Counted from the first letter of the stretch, positions 52,640 to 61,108 are shown. The stretch: 64,000 bases of DNA from Dyella sp. ASV21 (GCF_016428975.1 NZ_JAELTT010000001.1:108408-172407); one strand, 5' to 3'. A program made the numbers and translations. Notes: generated by a model from the letters alone, not told the origin.

Positions 52640-53407
52640 TTAGTGGTTGCCCTGGTTGCCCTGATCGCGAGGGGCTGGACGGGTTTGCGGCCGTTGGCCC
52701 TGGTTGTTGCTTGGCGGCCGGTTGCCCTGCGGCGGCGGGCGATGGCCTTGGCTGGGCGGCGGCCGGTTGCCCTGCGGGGGCGGGCGATTGCCTTGGCTGG
52801 GTGGTGGCCGGTTGCCCTGCGGGGGCGGGCGATGGCCTTGGCTGGGTGGTGGCCGGTTGCCCTGCGGCGGTGGGCGATGGCCTTGGTTGGGCGGCGGCCG
52901 ATGGCTGGGCGGCGAAGGCGGGCGGTGGCCCGACGGCGGCCGATAACCTGGGCCCGGTGGACGGTAGCCCGGGCCATGGCCCGGCGGGCGCGGCGGCGGG
53001 CGCGGCACGTATGGACGGCTATACCAATAGTCTCGATTTCGAAAGAAGGGGCGGTCGCGGTAGTAGTTGCCCCAATACAGGCCGATCGAGAAGGCGACGA
53101 TAGGGATACCGATGCGTGGGCCGTAGTCGGCCACGATCACGGGCTGGTTCTGGTAGGTGTATTGCACGAAGGTGCCAGCCACCCAGCCGCGCATACCCAT
53201 GGTGATGACATCACACCAGCCCCAACCTTCCGTGCAACCCTGGATGGCCACGCTGGTACCCGCGGGCAACTGGGCAATGGTCGGGTAGCCGGGGTCGGGA
53301 CCCGCGTACAGATCGACATAAGAGGTCACGACGCCGTTGAGCCCCTGCGCGCTGGCGGAGCCGGCGAATCCGAGTGCCAACAGCAGTATGCAAAGCAATC
53401 GCTTCAT
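52640..53407 (-). CDS. exported SH3-domain protein with Pro/Gln repeat tail
   Basis: 255 residues; AAAGGAG eight bases before the ATG at 53407. Signal peptide 1-21 (ending SASA), then a bacterial SH3 domain (VVTSYVDLYAGPDPGYPTI to VAGTFVQY), a transmembrane-like or Tyr-rich linker, and from about 140 a Pro-rich tail built from repeats of GNRPPPSQGHRPPPQ, 15 residues. SH3_3 domains bind peptidoglycan or peptides. The tail is encoded by a 45-bp tandem repeat, so copy number may vary between strains. Function unknown; envelope localisation inferred. Confidence 0.8.
   Translation of the reverse strand: MKRLLCILLLALGFAGSASAQGLNGVVTSYVDLYAGPDPGYPTIAQLPAGTSVAIQGCTEGWGWCDVITMGMRGWVAGTFVQYTYQNQPVIVADYGPRIGIPIVAFSIGLYWGNYYRDRPFFRNRDYWYSRPYVPRPPPRPPGHGPGYRPPGPGYRPPSGHRPPSPPSHRPPPNQGHRPPPQGNRPPPSQGHRPPPQGNRPPPSQGNRPPPQGNRPPPSQGHRPPPQGNRPPSNNQGQRPQTRPAPRDQGNQGNH
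52716..52895. repeat. 45-bp tandem repeat, four copies, in the SH3 gene
   Basis: Four adjoining 45-base units starting GGCCGGTTGCCCTGCGG, at 52716, 52761, 52806 and 52851, each differing from the others at a few bases. It encodes the Pro-rich tail. Confidence 0.85.
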
Positions 53408-53524
53408 GGACGCTTCTCCTTTGGCAACACGATCAGACTGCGCGCTTTGCGAAGACGCCGTCAATGGCGCGCCCATTCCTGGCATGGCTGCGTGCAAGCA
53501 TTCAGCTTGGCGCGAGGCGCAGGT

Positions 53525-54613
53525 TCATGCTTGGCCCAGCGCCTCACGGTAGGCGCGGCGAACGAGTTCATGGAAGTGGTGCACGGCGTTTTCGCGAAGC
53601 GGGTTGAGGCGACCCGCCTCGTAGGATCCTGACGCCAATCCGCGCTGCACGTCTTCGCAGATGGTGACGTCTTCGTCCTGCACCTCATCGCTGAAGGCCA
53701 CGTCCTTGCGGCGACGTACGTGCGCCTGGGCGCTGTCGTCCGGTGGATAGTAGAAATCGAACTCCACGCGGCACCGATCTACGCCCAGCGGCAACACGCG
53801 ATTGGTTTGCAGGCGCCCAGGCAGGATATTGAGCATGGTGTTGGGGTGGATGAAGTAGTACAGCGCCTCGCCACTGCCATAGAGATCACTGGCGCTTTCC
53901 AGCGGGCTGTACTGGAACGAGTACCACGGTGCCGTTTCGGTGATGTAGCTGCGGTAATCGAGCAGGCGGTCGAGGCCGGGGTGAATGTGCGGCACGTGGT
54001 AACCCTCCAGGTAATTGTCCACGTACACCTTCCAGTTGCAGGCCACGTCGTAGCTGGCGCGATGATGCAACGCGTAGTGGGCGAGGGAGCGTTCGGCGCC
54101 CAGTCGTTCATCGATGCCGGCCACTATCTCGGCAAACGGCGGTGCCTCGCCAATGGCGACAAAGACCAGCCCTTGCCATACCTGTACGCGCACTTCGGGC
54201 AAGCGGATCTCGGACGGTTGAAAATCCGGTGTGCGCCCCATCTCCGGCGCGCCGCGCAATACGCCGTCCAGGCCGTAGGTCCAGCCGTGGTAGCGGCAGC
54301 GCAAGGCCTTGGCGCCGCGGCCGTCGCAGCTGGCGATGGGGCCGGCGCGGTGGCGGCAAACGTTGTGGAAGGCGCGGATCACGCCGTCCTCGCCGCGCAC
54401 GGCCAACAGCGGCAGGCCCGCGATGGTGGTTACGATGTGATCCCCGCTGTCGGGCACCTGCGTCTGATGGCACACCAGCTGCCAGCTGCGCGCGAAGATG
54501 CTTCGCGCGTCCACGGCGTCCATGCGCGGGTCCGTGTAAAAGCGTGCCGGCAGGCTGAGCGCGTAGTCCAGCGATTGGGGGGCGAGCGCGGAAGCATCGA
54601 GCAGGTCGAGCAT
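53525..54613 (-). CDS. Rieske aromatic-ring-hydroxylating type dioxygenase alpha subunit (choline monooxygenase-like)
   Basis: 362 residues. Rieske [2Fe-2S] ligands in CRHRAG and CRYHGW (CxH...CxxH) near residues 86-107; mononuclear iron ligands in VDNYLEGYHVPHIHP near residue 200 (the bridging Asp/Asn-His pair), plus Asp in EDVQRGL. The D-N-Y-L-E-G-Y-H-V form matches choline monooxygenase/GbcA-like proteins. Substrate is probably a quaternary amine or similar, but no reductase gene is nearby, so electrons must come from elsewhere. Confidence 0.83.
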   Translation of the reverse strand: MLDLLDASALAPQSLDYALSLPARFYTDPRMDAVDARSIFARSWQLVCHQTQVPDSGDHIVTTIAGLPLLAVRGEDGVIRAFHNVCRHRAGPIASCDGRGAKALRCRYHGWTYGLDGVLRGAPEMGRTPDFQPSEIRLPEVRVQVWQGLVFVAIGEAPPFAEIVAGIDERLGAERSLAHYALHHRASYDVACNWKVYVDNYLEGYHVPHIHPGLDRLLDYRSYITETAPWYSFQYSPLESASDLYGSGEALYYFIHPNTMLNILPGRLQTNRVLPLGVDRCRVEFDFYYPPDDSAQAHVRRRKDVAFSDEVQDEDVTICEDVQRGLASGSYEAGRLNPLRENAVHHFHELVRRAYREALGQA

Positions 54614-54690
54614 GGGCTACCTACCGAGGATGGTTGGCCCGAGTATCGGCCGCTTTGCGCACCCGGCAAAGGGGGCGTGGCGGCCACTCG

Positions 54691-56562
54691 TCAGGCGACT
54701 TCGCGGAGCTGGTCCTGCACCTCGTTGATGGAATGGCGGATGCGCTGACTGAAGATGGAATCCTCGTGATGGATCAACACCAGTCGCTCGGTGGCGCGGG
54801 TCATGGCGACATAGAGCAGGCGTGCTTCTTCCGCCTCGTTCTTGCCGGGCTTGGGTAGCGAGCCGAGGCCGGGGATGATCACCAGCGGAAACTCCAGGCC
54901 CTTGCTGGAATGCATGGTGACCAGCTTCACGGTGTCATCGACCACGAACAACGTGCTCTTGCCTTTGCCTTCGGCGAGTCGGCTTGGGATACCGGCGCGC
55001 TGCAGCGCTTCATGCAGCTTTTCGCCCTCCCAGCTGTTGCGGAAGATCACCGCGATATCCGAGTAGCGTCGGCCGCCGGCATGTTCATCCCGCAGGCGCT
55101 GGATGATGGCCGGTAGCTGGTCTTCCTGGCGCTCCACGCGGATCAGCTCAGGCAATGCACCGCGCCGACCGGTGCTCTCCGGGGCGATCAGCGGCACACT
55201 GTCGTCATCCTCGCTGCGCTCGAGCAACAGTTCATTGGCGAACGCGCGGGCCACCGAAAGAATCTCCAGGGTATTGCGATAATTGAGCTTGAGAATGGTG
55301 GTGCGGCCTTGCGCCTGCACACCCAGGCTCTTCCAGCTGAGCTTCTTGCGGCTGGCTTCGCCGTAGATGTTCTGCGCATCGTCGTACAACACCAGCAGCG
55401 AGTTGGTGTTGGGATCGATCATCTGCACGATCAGCTTGTACCACTCGGGCTCGAAATCGTGACCCTCGTCGATCAACACCGCGCCATACTGGAAGCGCGG
55501 AATCTGACCCTTGTCCACGCCTTCGATCACGGCACCGGGCAGCTCGCGCACGAAATGGGGGCCATCCTCGGGCAGCGGCACGTGGTAAGCGGTGAGCATG
55601 CTGCGGCACCACTTGTGGAAGTTGTAGACCTGCACCTTCTCGCTCAGGCCGCGCTCGCCCATCAATTGATCCAGCCGTGCAGCGAGCGTCTTGTTGTAGC
55701 AAAGCACCAGGATGGGCTTGGAGAGCGCGCGGGCCAGGTGCATGGCGCGAAAGCCCAGGATCATGGTCTTGCCCGAGCCGGCGACGCCATGAATGATGCG
55801 GTGCTCGTCACCCAGCGAGCGCGCGAGCAGCTCCTGCTGGGCATCCATGACCTTGATGAGGTCGGGAATGGCGATTTTGGTGGCCGTGCTCGGCGCCTGG
55901 GCGGGGAACAGGCCAAATTGGCCTTCGCCGGGCTCCACGCGAATTTCCGGGAACAGGTGCCAGCGTACGCGGTCGATCTGCGGCAGGGTGAGCGCGGTGG
56001 GAAACACCTGTGGAAACATGGCCCACAGCCGTTCCTGAAAAGCCTCGGACTCCACCGTTTCGTACATCTCGTCCTGACAGATCACCAGGTGCGCTGGAAT
56101 GACATCGCCCAGCTCGCCGGCATCGAACTGCTTGCGGCTGATGTTGGCGAGCACCACGCCATAGCCCCACGGCATCAACAGTTTGCCTTGGTAGGGGTGC
56201 CCGGGCGGATGGCGCAACGCGGGGTCCTGTGCCAGCACCTTGTAGATCTCGCTGGCATAGTCGCGCGCCTGCATCAGCGGGTTGTGCTCCTTGACGCTGC
56301 TGTTGCCGGTGAGCAGGGTGAACAGGGTGCGATCGGCGTGCTGGATGGTGCCGGGCTTCCAGTCCTTCACCTCCAGCACCAGCAAGCCGCGGCGCGGGTG
56401 GAACACAATAAAGTCGGGGTGGCGCTGGCGCGGGCCGATCGGCACGTCGTACCACAGCAGGTAGTCTTCCTCGAGCTTCTGCTCCAGGCGCTCGGACAAG
56501 CGCTTCTCGCCGCTGGTCATGCGCGGCAGGCAACTATTACGGGTTGGAATGAGCGTCGCCAC
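54691..56562 (-). CDS. NERD nuclease-related/UvrD-type helicase protein
   Basis: 623 residues from the GTG at 56562, chosen because AGGGGG lies upstream and the product then begins ATLIPTRNSC, as family members do. An N-terminal NERD domain (PDFIVFHPRRGLLVLEVKDWK, nuclease-like) is followed by a superfamily 1 helicase: P-loop GVAGSGKT near 260, DEGHDF Walker B, NYRNT, VTMHSSKGLEFPLVII, and MTRATERLVL near the end. NERD-helicases occur in many bacteria and sometimes in defence islands; here the neighbours are metabolic, and no defence partner is visible. Confidence 0.85.
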   Translation of the reverse strand: MATLIPTRNSCLPRMTSGEKRLSERLEQKLEEDYLLWYDVPIGPRQRHPDFIVFHPRRGLLVLEVKDWKPGTIQHADRTLFTLLTGNSSVKEHNPLMQARDYASEIYKVLAQDPALRHPPGHPYQGKLLMPWGYGVVLANISRKQFDAGELGDVIPAHLVICQDEMYETVESEAFQERLWAMFPQVFPTALTLPQIDRVRWHLFPEIRVEPGEGQFGLFPAQAPSTATKIAIPDLIKVMDAQQELLARSLGDEHRIIHGVAGSGKTMILGFRAMHLARALSKPILVLCYNKTLAARLDQLMGERGLSEKVQVYNFHKWCRSMLTAYHVPLPEDGPHFVRELPGAVIEGVDKGQIPRFQYGAVLIDEGHDFEPEWYKLIVQMIDPNTNSLLVLYDDAQNIYGEASRKKLSWKSLGVQAQGRTTILKLNYRNTLEILSVARAFANELLLERSEDDDSVPLIAPESTGRRGALPELIRVERQEDQLPAIIQRLRDEHAGGRRYSDIAVIFRNSWEGEKLHEALQRAGIPSRLAEGKGKSTLFVVDDTVKLVTMHSSKGLEFPLVIIPGLGSLPKPGKNEAEEARLLYVAMTRATERLVLIHHEDSIFSQRIRHSINEVQDQLREVA

Positions 56563-56611
56563 CTTGGCCCCCTGACGTTCCGATGCGGGCGACGTTAGCC
56601 GATTGGCATCC

Positions 56612-57535
56612 CTAGCTCCAGCGCTCCAGCGCGTCGGCCGCCACGCCCATGCGAGCGCAGGCTCGGGCGGCGATGCCATCGTGCAAGGCGGCGCGGAACA
56701 CCGGCGCCACCGACCACAGCGCCCGCGCGGCGAGGCCGGCCTGGGCGCGTTGCAGCGACGAGCGGCCGAGCAGGGTGTCCGCCCAGGCAGGGAGCAGGGC
56801 GGCGCCTGCCTGCAGGAACACGTCGCGAGAGAGACCGGCGATGGGTACGGGCAGCCGCACGCGCGCCAGTACATCGAGCACGGTGCGCGAGCGCGCGCTG
56901 AACGCCAATTCCGGACGGATGCGCCGGAAGTAGCTGGTGATCTGCGCTTCGGTGGCAGGTACATCGCGTGCGCCCAGCGCCTCGGCTACGCGCCGTGCTT
57001 CGTCGTAGTAACGGTCAGCGGCACCCGCGGGCAGGGCGATGTGGCTGTAGCGACGGTAGCCCTGCAGGAAGCTATACGCCTCGGTCACGTGCACCCAGGT
57101 CAGCAGTTCCGGGTCGTCCGCCGCGTATGGACGGCCATCCTCGGTCACGCCGCGCACCTGCGCGTGAATCGTCTTGACCCGCTCGATCAACTGTTGCGCC
57201 TGCGCGCTGGGCGCATAGCTGGTGCCGCTGACGAAGGAGGTCGTGCGACGCAGGCGGCCGACGAGGTCATCGCGAAAGTTCGAATGGTCCCACACGCCGG
57301 CGAGCGCGCGAGGATGCAGGGTCTGCAACATCAAGGCCGCCAGACCGCCGGCAAGCATGCCGGGAAAGTCCGCATGCACGCGCCACGTGGCGCTGTCGGG
57401 ACCGAACAAGCCGGGATCGCCCAGTGGGTGGTCGTAATCGACATGGCCGCCGCCGCCGCGCGGAAAGGCGCTGAGTACCCAGCGGCGAATCGGTTCGCGG
57501 GCGGGGCGGGTGAGCAAGGTCCAGGGTGAAGGCAT
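56612..57535 (-). CDS. MpaB/DUF2236 family oxygenase-like protein
   Basis: 307-residue DUF2236 protein related to latex-clearing protein and MpaB heme enzymes. Conserved LQTLHPRALAGVWDHSNF near residue 68 and TWVHVTEAYSFLQGYRRY near 140 hold the His residues proposed to bind heme; DRYYDEARRVAEALG follows. Family members are often fatty-acid or polyisoprene oxygenases; substrate here unknown. The start at 57535 is divergent from the aroG leader, leaving 72 bases between. Confidence 0.82.
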   Translation of the reverse strand: MPSPWTLLTRPAREPIRRWVLSAFPRGGGGHVDYDHPLGDPGLFGPDSATWRVHADFPGMLAGGLAALMLQTLHPRALAGVWDHSNFRDDLVGRLRRTTSFVSGTSYAPSAQAQQLIERVKTIHAQVRGVTEDGRPYAADDPELLTWVHVTEAYSFLQGYRRYSHIALPAGAADRYYDEARRVAEALGARDVPATEAQITSYFRRIRPELAFSARSRTVLDVLARVRLPVPIAGLSRDVFLQAGAALLPAWADTLLGRSSLQRAQAGLAARALWSVAPVFRAALHDGIAARACARMGVAADALERWS

Positions 57536-57570
57536 GCGCGCAGTGTAGCGCTTGGTTACAAATGCATCCT

Positions 57571-57598
57571 TTGCAAGCGCGAAAAGCCTGTGTTATCT
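57571..57598 (+). promoter_or_regulatory. candidate sigma-70 promoter for the aroG leader
   Basis: TTGCAA (57571-57576) and TTATCT (57593-57598) are spaced by 16 bases. Transcription would then begin almost at the leader ATG (57608), which also lacks a Shine-Dalgarno sequence, so the leader peptide may be translated from a near-leaderless mRNA. Inference from sequence only. Confidence 0.4.
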
Positions 57599-57607
57599 CT
57601 TATCGCC

Positions 57608-57679
57608 ATGACCAACCACACCGCCCGCCAGTATTTTTGGTTTTACGGCTATCCGATGCCGCTGGCGGAGGGTTGGTAG
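57608..57679 (+). CDS. aromatic-rich leader peptide of aroG
   Basis: A 23-residue open frame, MTNHTARQYFWFYGYPMPLA then EGW and stop. Seven of 23 residues are aromatic: Tyr9, Phe10, Trp11, Phe12, Tyr13, Tyr15 and Trp23. It is too short for routine gene callers. The dense run of Tyr, Phe and Trp codons directly follows the first pairing segment of the attenuator, so ribosome stalling at low aromatic-aminoacyl-tRNA would free the antiterminator. Typical of attenuation leaders; not tested here. Confidence 0.8.
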   Translation: MTNHTARQYFWFYGYPMPLAEGW

Positions 57680-57742
57680 CGACTGTCATAACGACAAGAC
57701 ACCATTCCCAAAAGGCCGCCAGCCACCACTGGCGGCCTTTTT
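57625..57742 (+). promoter_or_regulatory. transcription attenuator of aroG
   Basis: Four segments can pair in alternative ways. Segment 1 (57625-57631, CCGCCAG) pairs with segment 2 (57662-57668, CTGGCGG). Segment 2 extended (57661-57668) pairs with segment 3 (57716-57723, CCGCCAGC). Segments 3 and 4 form the terminator: 12-bp stem 57711-57722/57729-57740, loop CCACCA, then a run of five T (57738-57742). The control codons lie just after segment 1. This is the arrangement of classic his/trp/phe attenuators. Confidence 0.85.
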
Positions 57743-57777
57743 CATGGTCGCGAGTGGAACCCCACCAGGAGATCCCC

Positions 57778-58875
57778 GTGAACCCGACCACCGACGATTT
57801 GCGCATTCGCGCCATCACCACACTCAGCACCCCGGCCGAGGTGATGTGCGATCACGCCATGAGCGTACGCGCAGCGCACACGGTCGCCAGCTCGCGTGAA
57901 GCGCTGCACCAGATTCTTGCTGGACGCAACGACCGTCTCGCTGTCGTGATCGGTCCGTGCTCGATCCACGATACGCGCGCCGCGCTGGAATATGCCGAAC
58001 GCCTCGCCGAACTGCGCGCGCTGCATGCGGGCGAACTGGAAATTGTCATGCGCGTCTACTTCGAGAAACCGCGCACCACGGTGGGCTGGAAGGGCCTGAT
58101 CAATGACCCGGACCTGGATGGCAGCTTCCAGATCGACAAGGGCCTGCGCCTGGCGCGTGGCTTGTTGCGCGACATCAACGAGCGTGGTGTGCCGGCCGGC
58201 TGCGAGTTTCTCGACATGATCACGCCGCAATACATCGCCGACCTGGTGGCCTGGGGCGCCATTGGTGCGCGCACGACCGAAAGCCAGGTTCATCGCGAGC
58301 TGGCGTCGGGCCTGTCGTGCCCGGTGGGGTTCAAGAACGGCACCGACGGCAACGTGAAAATCGCCGTGGACGCGGTGCAGGCGGCCTCCCAGCCACACCA
58401 TTTCATGGCGGTGACCAAGGATGGCCAGACGGCCATCGCGGCCACCACCGGCAACACGGATTGCCACGTGATCCTGCGCGGCGGCAAGACACCCAACTAC
58501 GATGCCGCCAGTGTTGAGGCGGCATGCGCCGCGATCGCGCGTGCGGGCGTGGATGAGCGCGTGATGATCGATGCCAGTCACGCCAACAGCAGCAAGCAGC
58601 CCGAAAACCAACCCGCCGTGATCGGTGCCATCGCCGAGCAGTTGGCTGGTGGCGAGCGTCGCATTGTCGGCGTGATGGTGGAGAGCCATCTGGTGGCTGG
58701 GCGCCAGGATCTTGAGCCTGGCAAGCCGCTGCGTTATGGACAGAGCATCACCGATGGCTGCATCGGCTGGGACGCCAGTGTCGGCGTGCTGGAGCAGCTT
58801 GCCCGCGCTGTGCGCACCCGGCGCGCGCTGGATCTATCGCGAGTACATCCGGCGCGCGCCGCAGCGGCTTGCTGA
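57778..58875 (+). CDS. aroG: 3-deoxy-7-phosphoheptulonate (DAHP) synthase, AroG type
   Basis: First step of the shikimate pathway: condenses phosphoenolpyruvate and erythrose 4-phosphate. 365 residues of the type I alpha (AroFGH) class: VIGPCSIHD near residue 62, MRVYFEKPRTTVGWKGLINDP near 95, GARTTESQVHRELASGL near 160, VGFKNGTDGNVKIA and MIDASHANSSKQPE (metal His) near 265. The start is the GTG at 57778 with AGGAG six bases upstream, in preference to a longer open frame through the leader. It is preceded by an aromatic leader peptide and attenuator, so its expression should fall when aromatic amino acids are plentiful. Confidence 0.94.
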   Translation: MNPTTDDLRIRAITTLSTPAEVMCDHAMSVRAAHTVASSREALHQILAGRNDRLAVVIGPCSIHDTRAALEYAERLAELRALHAGELEIVMRVYFEKPRTTVGWKGLINDPDLDGSFQIDKGLRLARGLLRDINERGVPAGCEFLDMITPQYIADLVAWGAIGARTTESQVHRELASGLSCPVGFKNGTDGNVKIAVDAVQAASQPHHFMAVTKDGQTAIAATTGNTDCHVILRGGKTPNYDAASVEAACAAIARAGVDERVMIDASHANSSKQPENQPAVIGAIAEQLAGGERRIVGVMVESHLVAGRQDLEPGKPLRYGQSITDGCIGWDASVGVLEQLARAVRTRRALDLSRVHPARAAAAC

Positions 58876-58892
58876 GCGACGCGCGAGGGCCT

Positions 58893-59725
58893 TCAACCTT
58901 GTCCTTCGCGCGTATGTCCCGTGGGATCTACCGCGAGGGTGAGTCGCGCTACCTGCACGCCGTTTTCCATCGCGAGGGCGACGATGGAGCCGCTGCCTTG
59001 CTGGGTGAGGTAGACGTTGTCCTCCGTCAGCGTGGTACGCGCAGTGCCTTGGCGCGGGTAGGGGGCTTGCGCCATCGCGGCGAGGCTTGCTGCTTCCGGA
59101 AAGAACAGTTGGCCGGTGTGCACCACGTGGCCGCCGCGGTAATGCCCGTCCTGCGTCTTTCCGCCCACATGCAGCTTGAGATGGATGTGGTTGCAACGAC
59201 CCGGGTAATAGCCCGGGAAGATGGTGCGGAACGCGAGTTGACCGCGTGTGTCGGCGATCTGTACGCCGCGCAGAAAGGTGAGCTCATCGGTGGCAACGCT
59301 CTTTGGCGACGCACCGTGTCCGCGACCGGCTCCCGTGGGCGGAGTCCGGGCGGCCTCCCTTGCGGCGGCGGTCCGGGCGGTGGCGGACCCATGCCGCGGC
59401 CAACCGTCGATGCGCCGGTGAAGCCCGAATATTGGCCTTGCGCATCGCAGTGCCAGATCTCCAGCGCGGTATCGCTGAGCGGTCGGCAAGTACGGCTATC
59501 CAGCACCTCAAAGCGCAGTTGCAGCGCAAGCCCCGGCTTGCCTTCGGTGATGTCATGGCGCAGCAGCGCGCGGTCCAAATAATACGGACCCTCGGTTTGT
59601 TCCGGACTGAGGCGACAGGCGGTTCGCCCATCAGGCAGTGCGCGGGCCATGCGCGCGAAAGGCAATGAGGCTACGCCACTCAGGCATGCCTGTAAAAAGT
59701 GACGTCGGTTCCAGGTGATTTTCAC
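58893..59725 (-). pseudogene. frameshifted exported intradiol ring-cleavage dioxygenase-like gene
   Basis: The first part (from 59725, MKITWNRRHFLQACL) has a twin-arginine signal (NRRHFLQ) and the N-terminal PEQTEGPYYLDR motif with the first iron Tyr region; the rest, TDELTFLRGVQ, FPGYYPGRCNHIHLKLHVGG and HTGQLFFPE, with the other Tyr and both His ligands, is in another frame ending at 58893. The frame change (one base missing, or two gained) falls in a Pro/Gly-rich linker around 59290-59400. No slippery heptamer is seen, so I read it as a mutation or a sequencing error in a GC-rich run, not programmed shifting. Intact product would be about 275 residues. Confidence 0.75.
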
Positions 59726-60005
59726 TACCTACCCTGCGTTTGCAGCGGTGCACGAACGCACCGTCCAACACCGAACGCATCAGGCCGGACGCGGATGACA
59801 TGCTGTGAACGTCAGCCAAGCCATTGCATGGTGGTCGTAAGAGAGATTCCTTACCTGTGCGCGTGTCTTCGTGTCGTGTGCGTGTGGCCAGTGTGGCGAC
59901 TCATGTATGCACGAAACGCGACGTTGAACTGATGCATTCTTCACGCTGGGTTCGCTCTCGTATGCTTTATTCTTGCGCGCCCTCGACCGCCTGCGGGAGC
60001 GTTTC

Positions 60006-60281
60006 ATGTCCGCCGAGATCAGCCACAACACACGCGCCCACCGTTTCGAAGTCAAGGTCGATGGCGTGCCTTGCGTGCTCGATTACAAGCTCGACAACGG
60101 CGTCATGACGATCACCCACACCATTGTGCCGTCCGCCGTGGGTGGTCGCGGTATTGCATCCAACCTCGTCCGTACCGCGCTGGACAAGGCACGCGCCGAA
60201 CATTGGAAAGTCGACCCGGCATGTTCCTATTCCGAGATCTGGATGACCCGCCATCCCGAGTACGCCGACCTGCATATCTGA
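60006..60281 (+). CDS. small GNAT family N-acetyltransferase (YidJ-like)
   Basis: 91 residues; GGGAG six bases before the ATG at 60006. The compact GNAT form is seen: VDGVPCVLDYKLDNGVMTITHT, then VPSAVGGRGIASNLVRTALDKA (acetyl-CoA binding) and KVDPACSYSEIWMTRHPEYADL. Members of this COG2388-type group are poorly characterised; some act on small amines or proteins. Confidence 0.87.
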   Translation: MSAEISHNTRAHRFEVKVDGVPCVLDYKLDNGVMTITHTIVPSAVGGRGIASNLVRTALDKARAEHWKVDPACSYSEIWMTRHPEYADLHI

Positions 60282-60380
60282 GTGGGGTCCCATTCGCATT
60301 AAGATGCTCCAGGCCCGGCTTTGGGTCACTGGAGACTGCGCCTCGATGATGCCCCCTACGCTTTACGCCAAGATCGCCGT

Positions 60381-61079
60381 ATGAGCGCACCCACGGAGAA
60401 AACCCCCATGGCCGCCGGTGCGCCACAGCGCTGGATTCCTTTTCGCAACCTGCGCGCACGACCGCGGCTGGCCGTATCCGCCATCGTCTTTCTGGTGGTG
60501 GGAGTGGCGTTATGGCAGGGCTTTGCGATAAAGCCGGCCAAGGCGTTGCTATTGGCTTTCGATCTGGGTGTGCTGATCTATCTGTCGGCCCTGGCCATGC
60601 TGTTCAACGAGACGAAGACGCCGGAGTTGATGCAGACCCAGGCCCACAAGCAGGACACCGGCCGCTGGGGCGTGTTGTGGACCGGATTGGCCCTGATCGG
60701 CGTGGTGGCGCTGGCGCTGACCACCGAGCTGGGCGCGGCCAAGGGTGGCGGTGTGCAAGCCCTGCTGGTAGCCGCTGCCAGCATTGTGCTGTCGTGGCTG
60801 TTTCTCAACGTGATGTTCGCCATGCACTACGCGCACGGCTACTACGGGGACTTTGGAAAGCAGCACGAAGGGCTGGACTTCCCCGGCACCGAGCAGCCCG
60901 ATTACTGGGATTTTGCCTACTTCGCCATCGTGATCGGCATGACCTTTCAGGTCTCCGATGTGCAGATCACCAGTCGCTATCTGCGTCGCGTGGCCTTGCT
61001 GCACAGCGTGATTGCGTTCTTTTTCAACGTCTTCATCATCGCGATCAGCGTGAATATCGCGGCTGGCCTGGCCGCCTAG
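60381..61079 (+). CDS. DUF1345 family membrane protein
   Basis: 232 residues from the ATG at 60381. Five or more hydrophobic segments (about 32-50, 58-78, 95-115, 128-148, 205-228). The conserved MFAMHYAHGYYGD near 146, FPGTEQPDYWDFAYFAIVIGMTFQVSDVQI near 175 is the DUF1345 signature. Function unknown. Converges on yajQ with a hairpin between. Confidence 0.85.
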   Translation: MSAPTEKTPMAAGAPQRWIPFRNLRARPRLAVSAIVFLVVGVALWQGFAIKPAKALLLAFDLGVLIYLSALAMLFNETKTPELMQTQAHKQDTGRWGVLWTGLALIGVVALALTTELGAAKGGGVQALLVAAASIVLSWLFLNVMFAMHYAHGYYGDFGKQHEGLDFPGTEQPDYWDFAYFAIVIGMTFQVSDVQITSRYLRRVALLHSVIAFFFNVFIIAISVNIAAGLAA

Positions 61080-61108
61080 CGTTATCCCGGCAGGCGCCGG
61101 GATAACGC
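61079..61108. terminator. bidirectional hairpin between DUF1345 and yajQ genes
   Basis: A 13-bp stem (GCGTTATCCCGGC/GCCGGGATAACGC) with a four-base loop, starting in the DUF1345 stop codon. No T-run on either side. Confidence 0.6.

Noticed and set aside
52716..52895. Regular 45-bp repeats considered as a CRISPR array
   Set aside because: The units adjoin with no spacers and lie in frame within a signal-peptide protein, so they are a coding tandem repeat.
54691..57535. NERD helicase and neighbours as a defence system
   Set aside because: Flanking genes are an MpaB-like oxygenase and a Rieske oxygenase; no methylase, restriction or toxin gene is present.
59290..59400. Programmed -1 frameshift in the intradiol dioxygenase gene
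   Set aside because: No slippery heptamer or downstream stem was evident; a lesion or a sequencing error is simpler.
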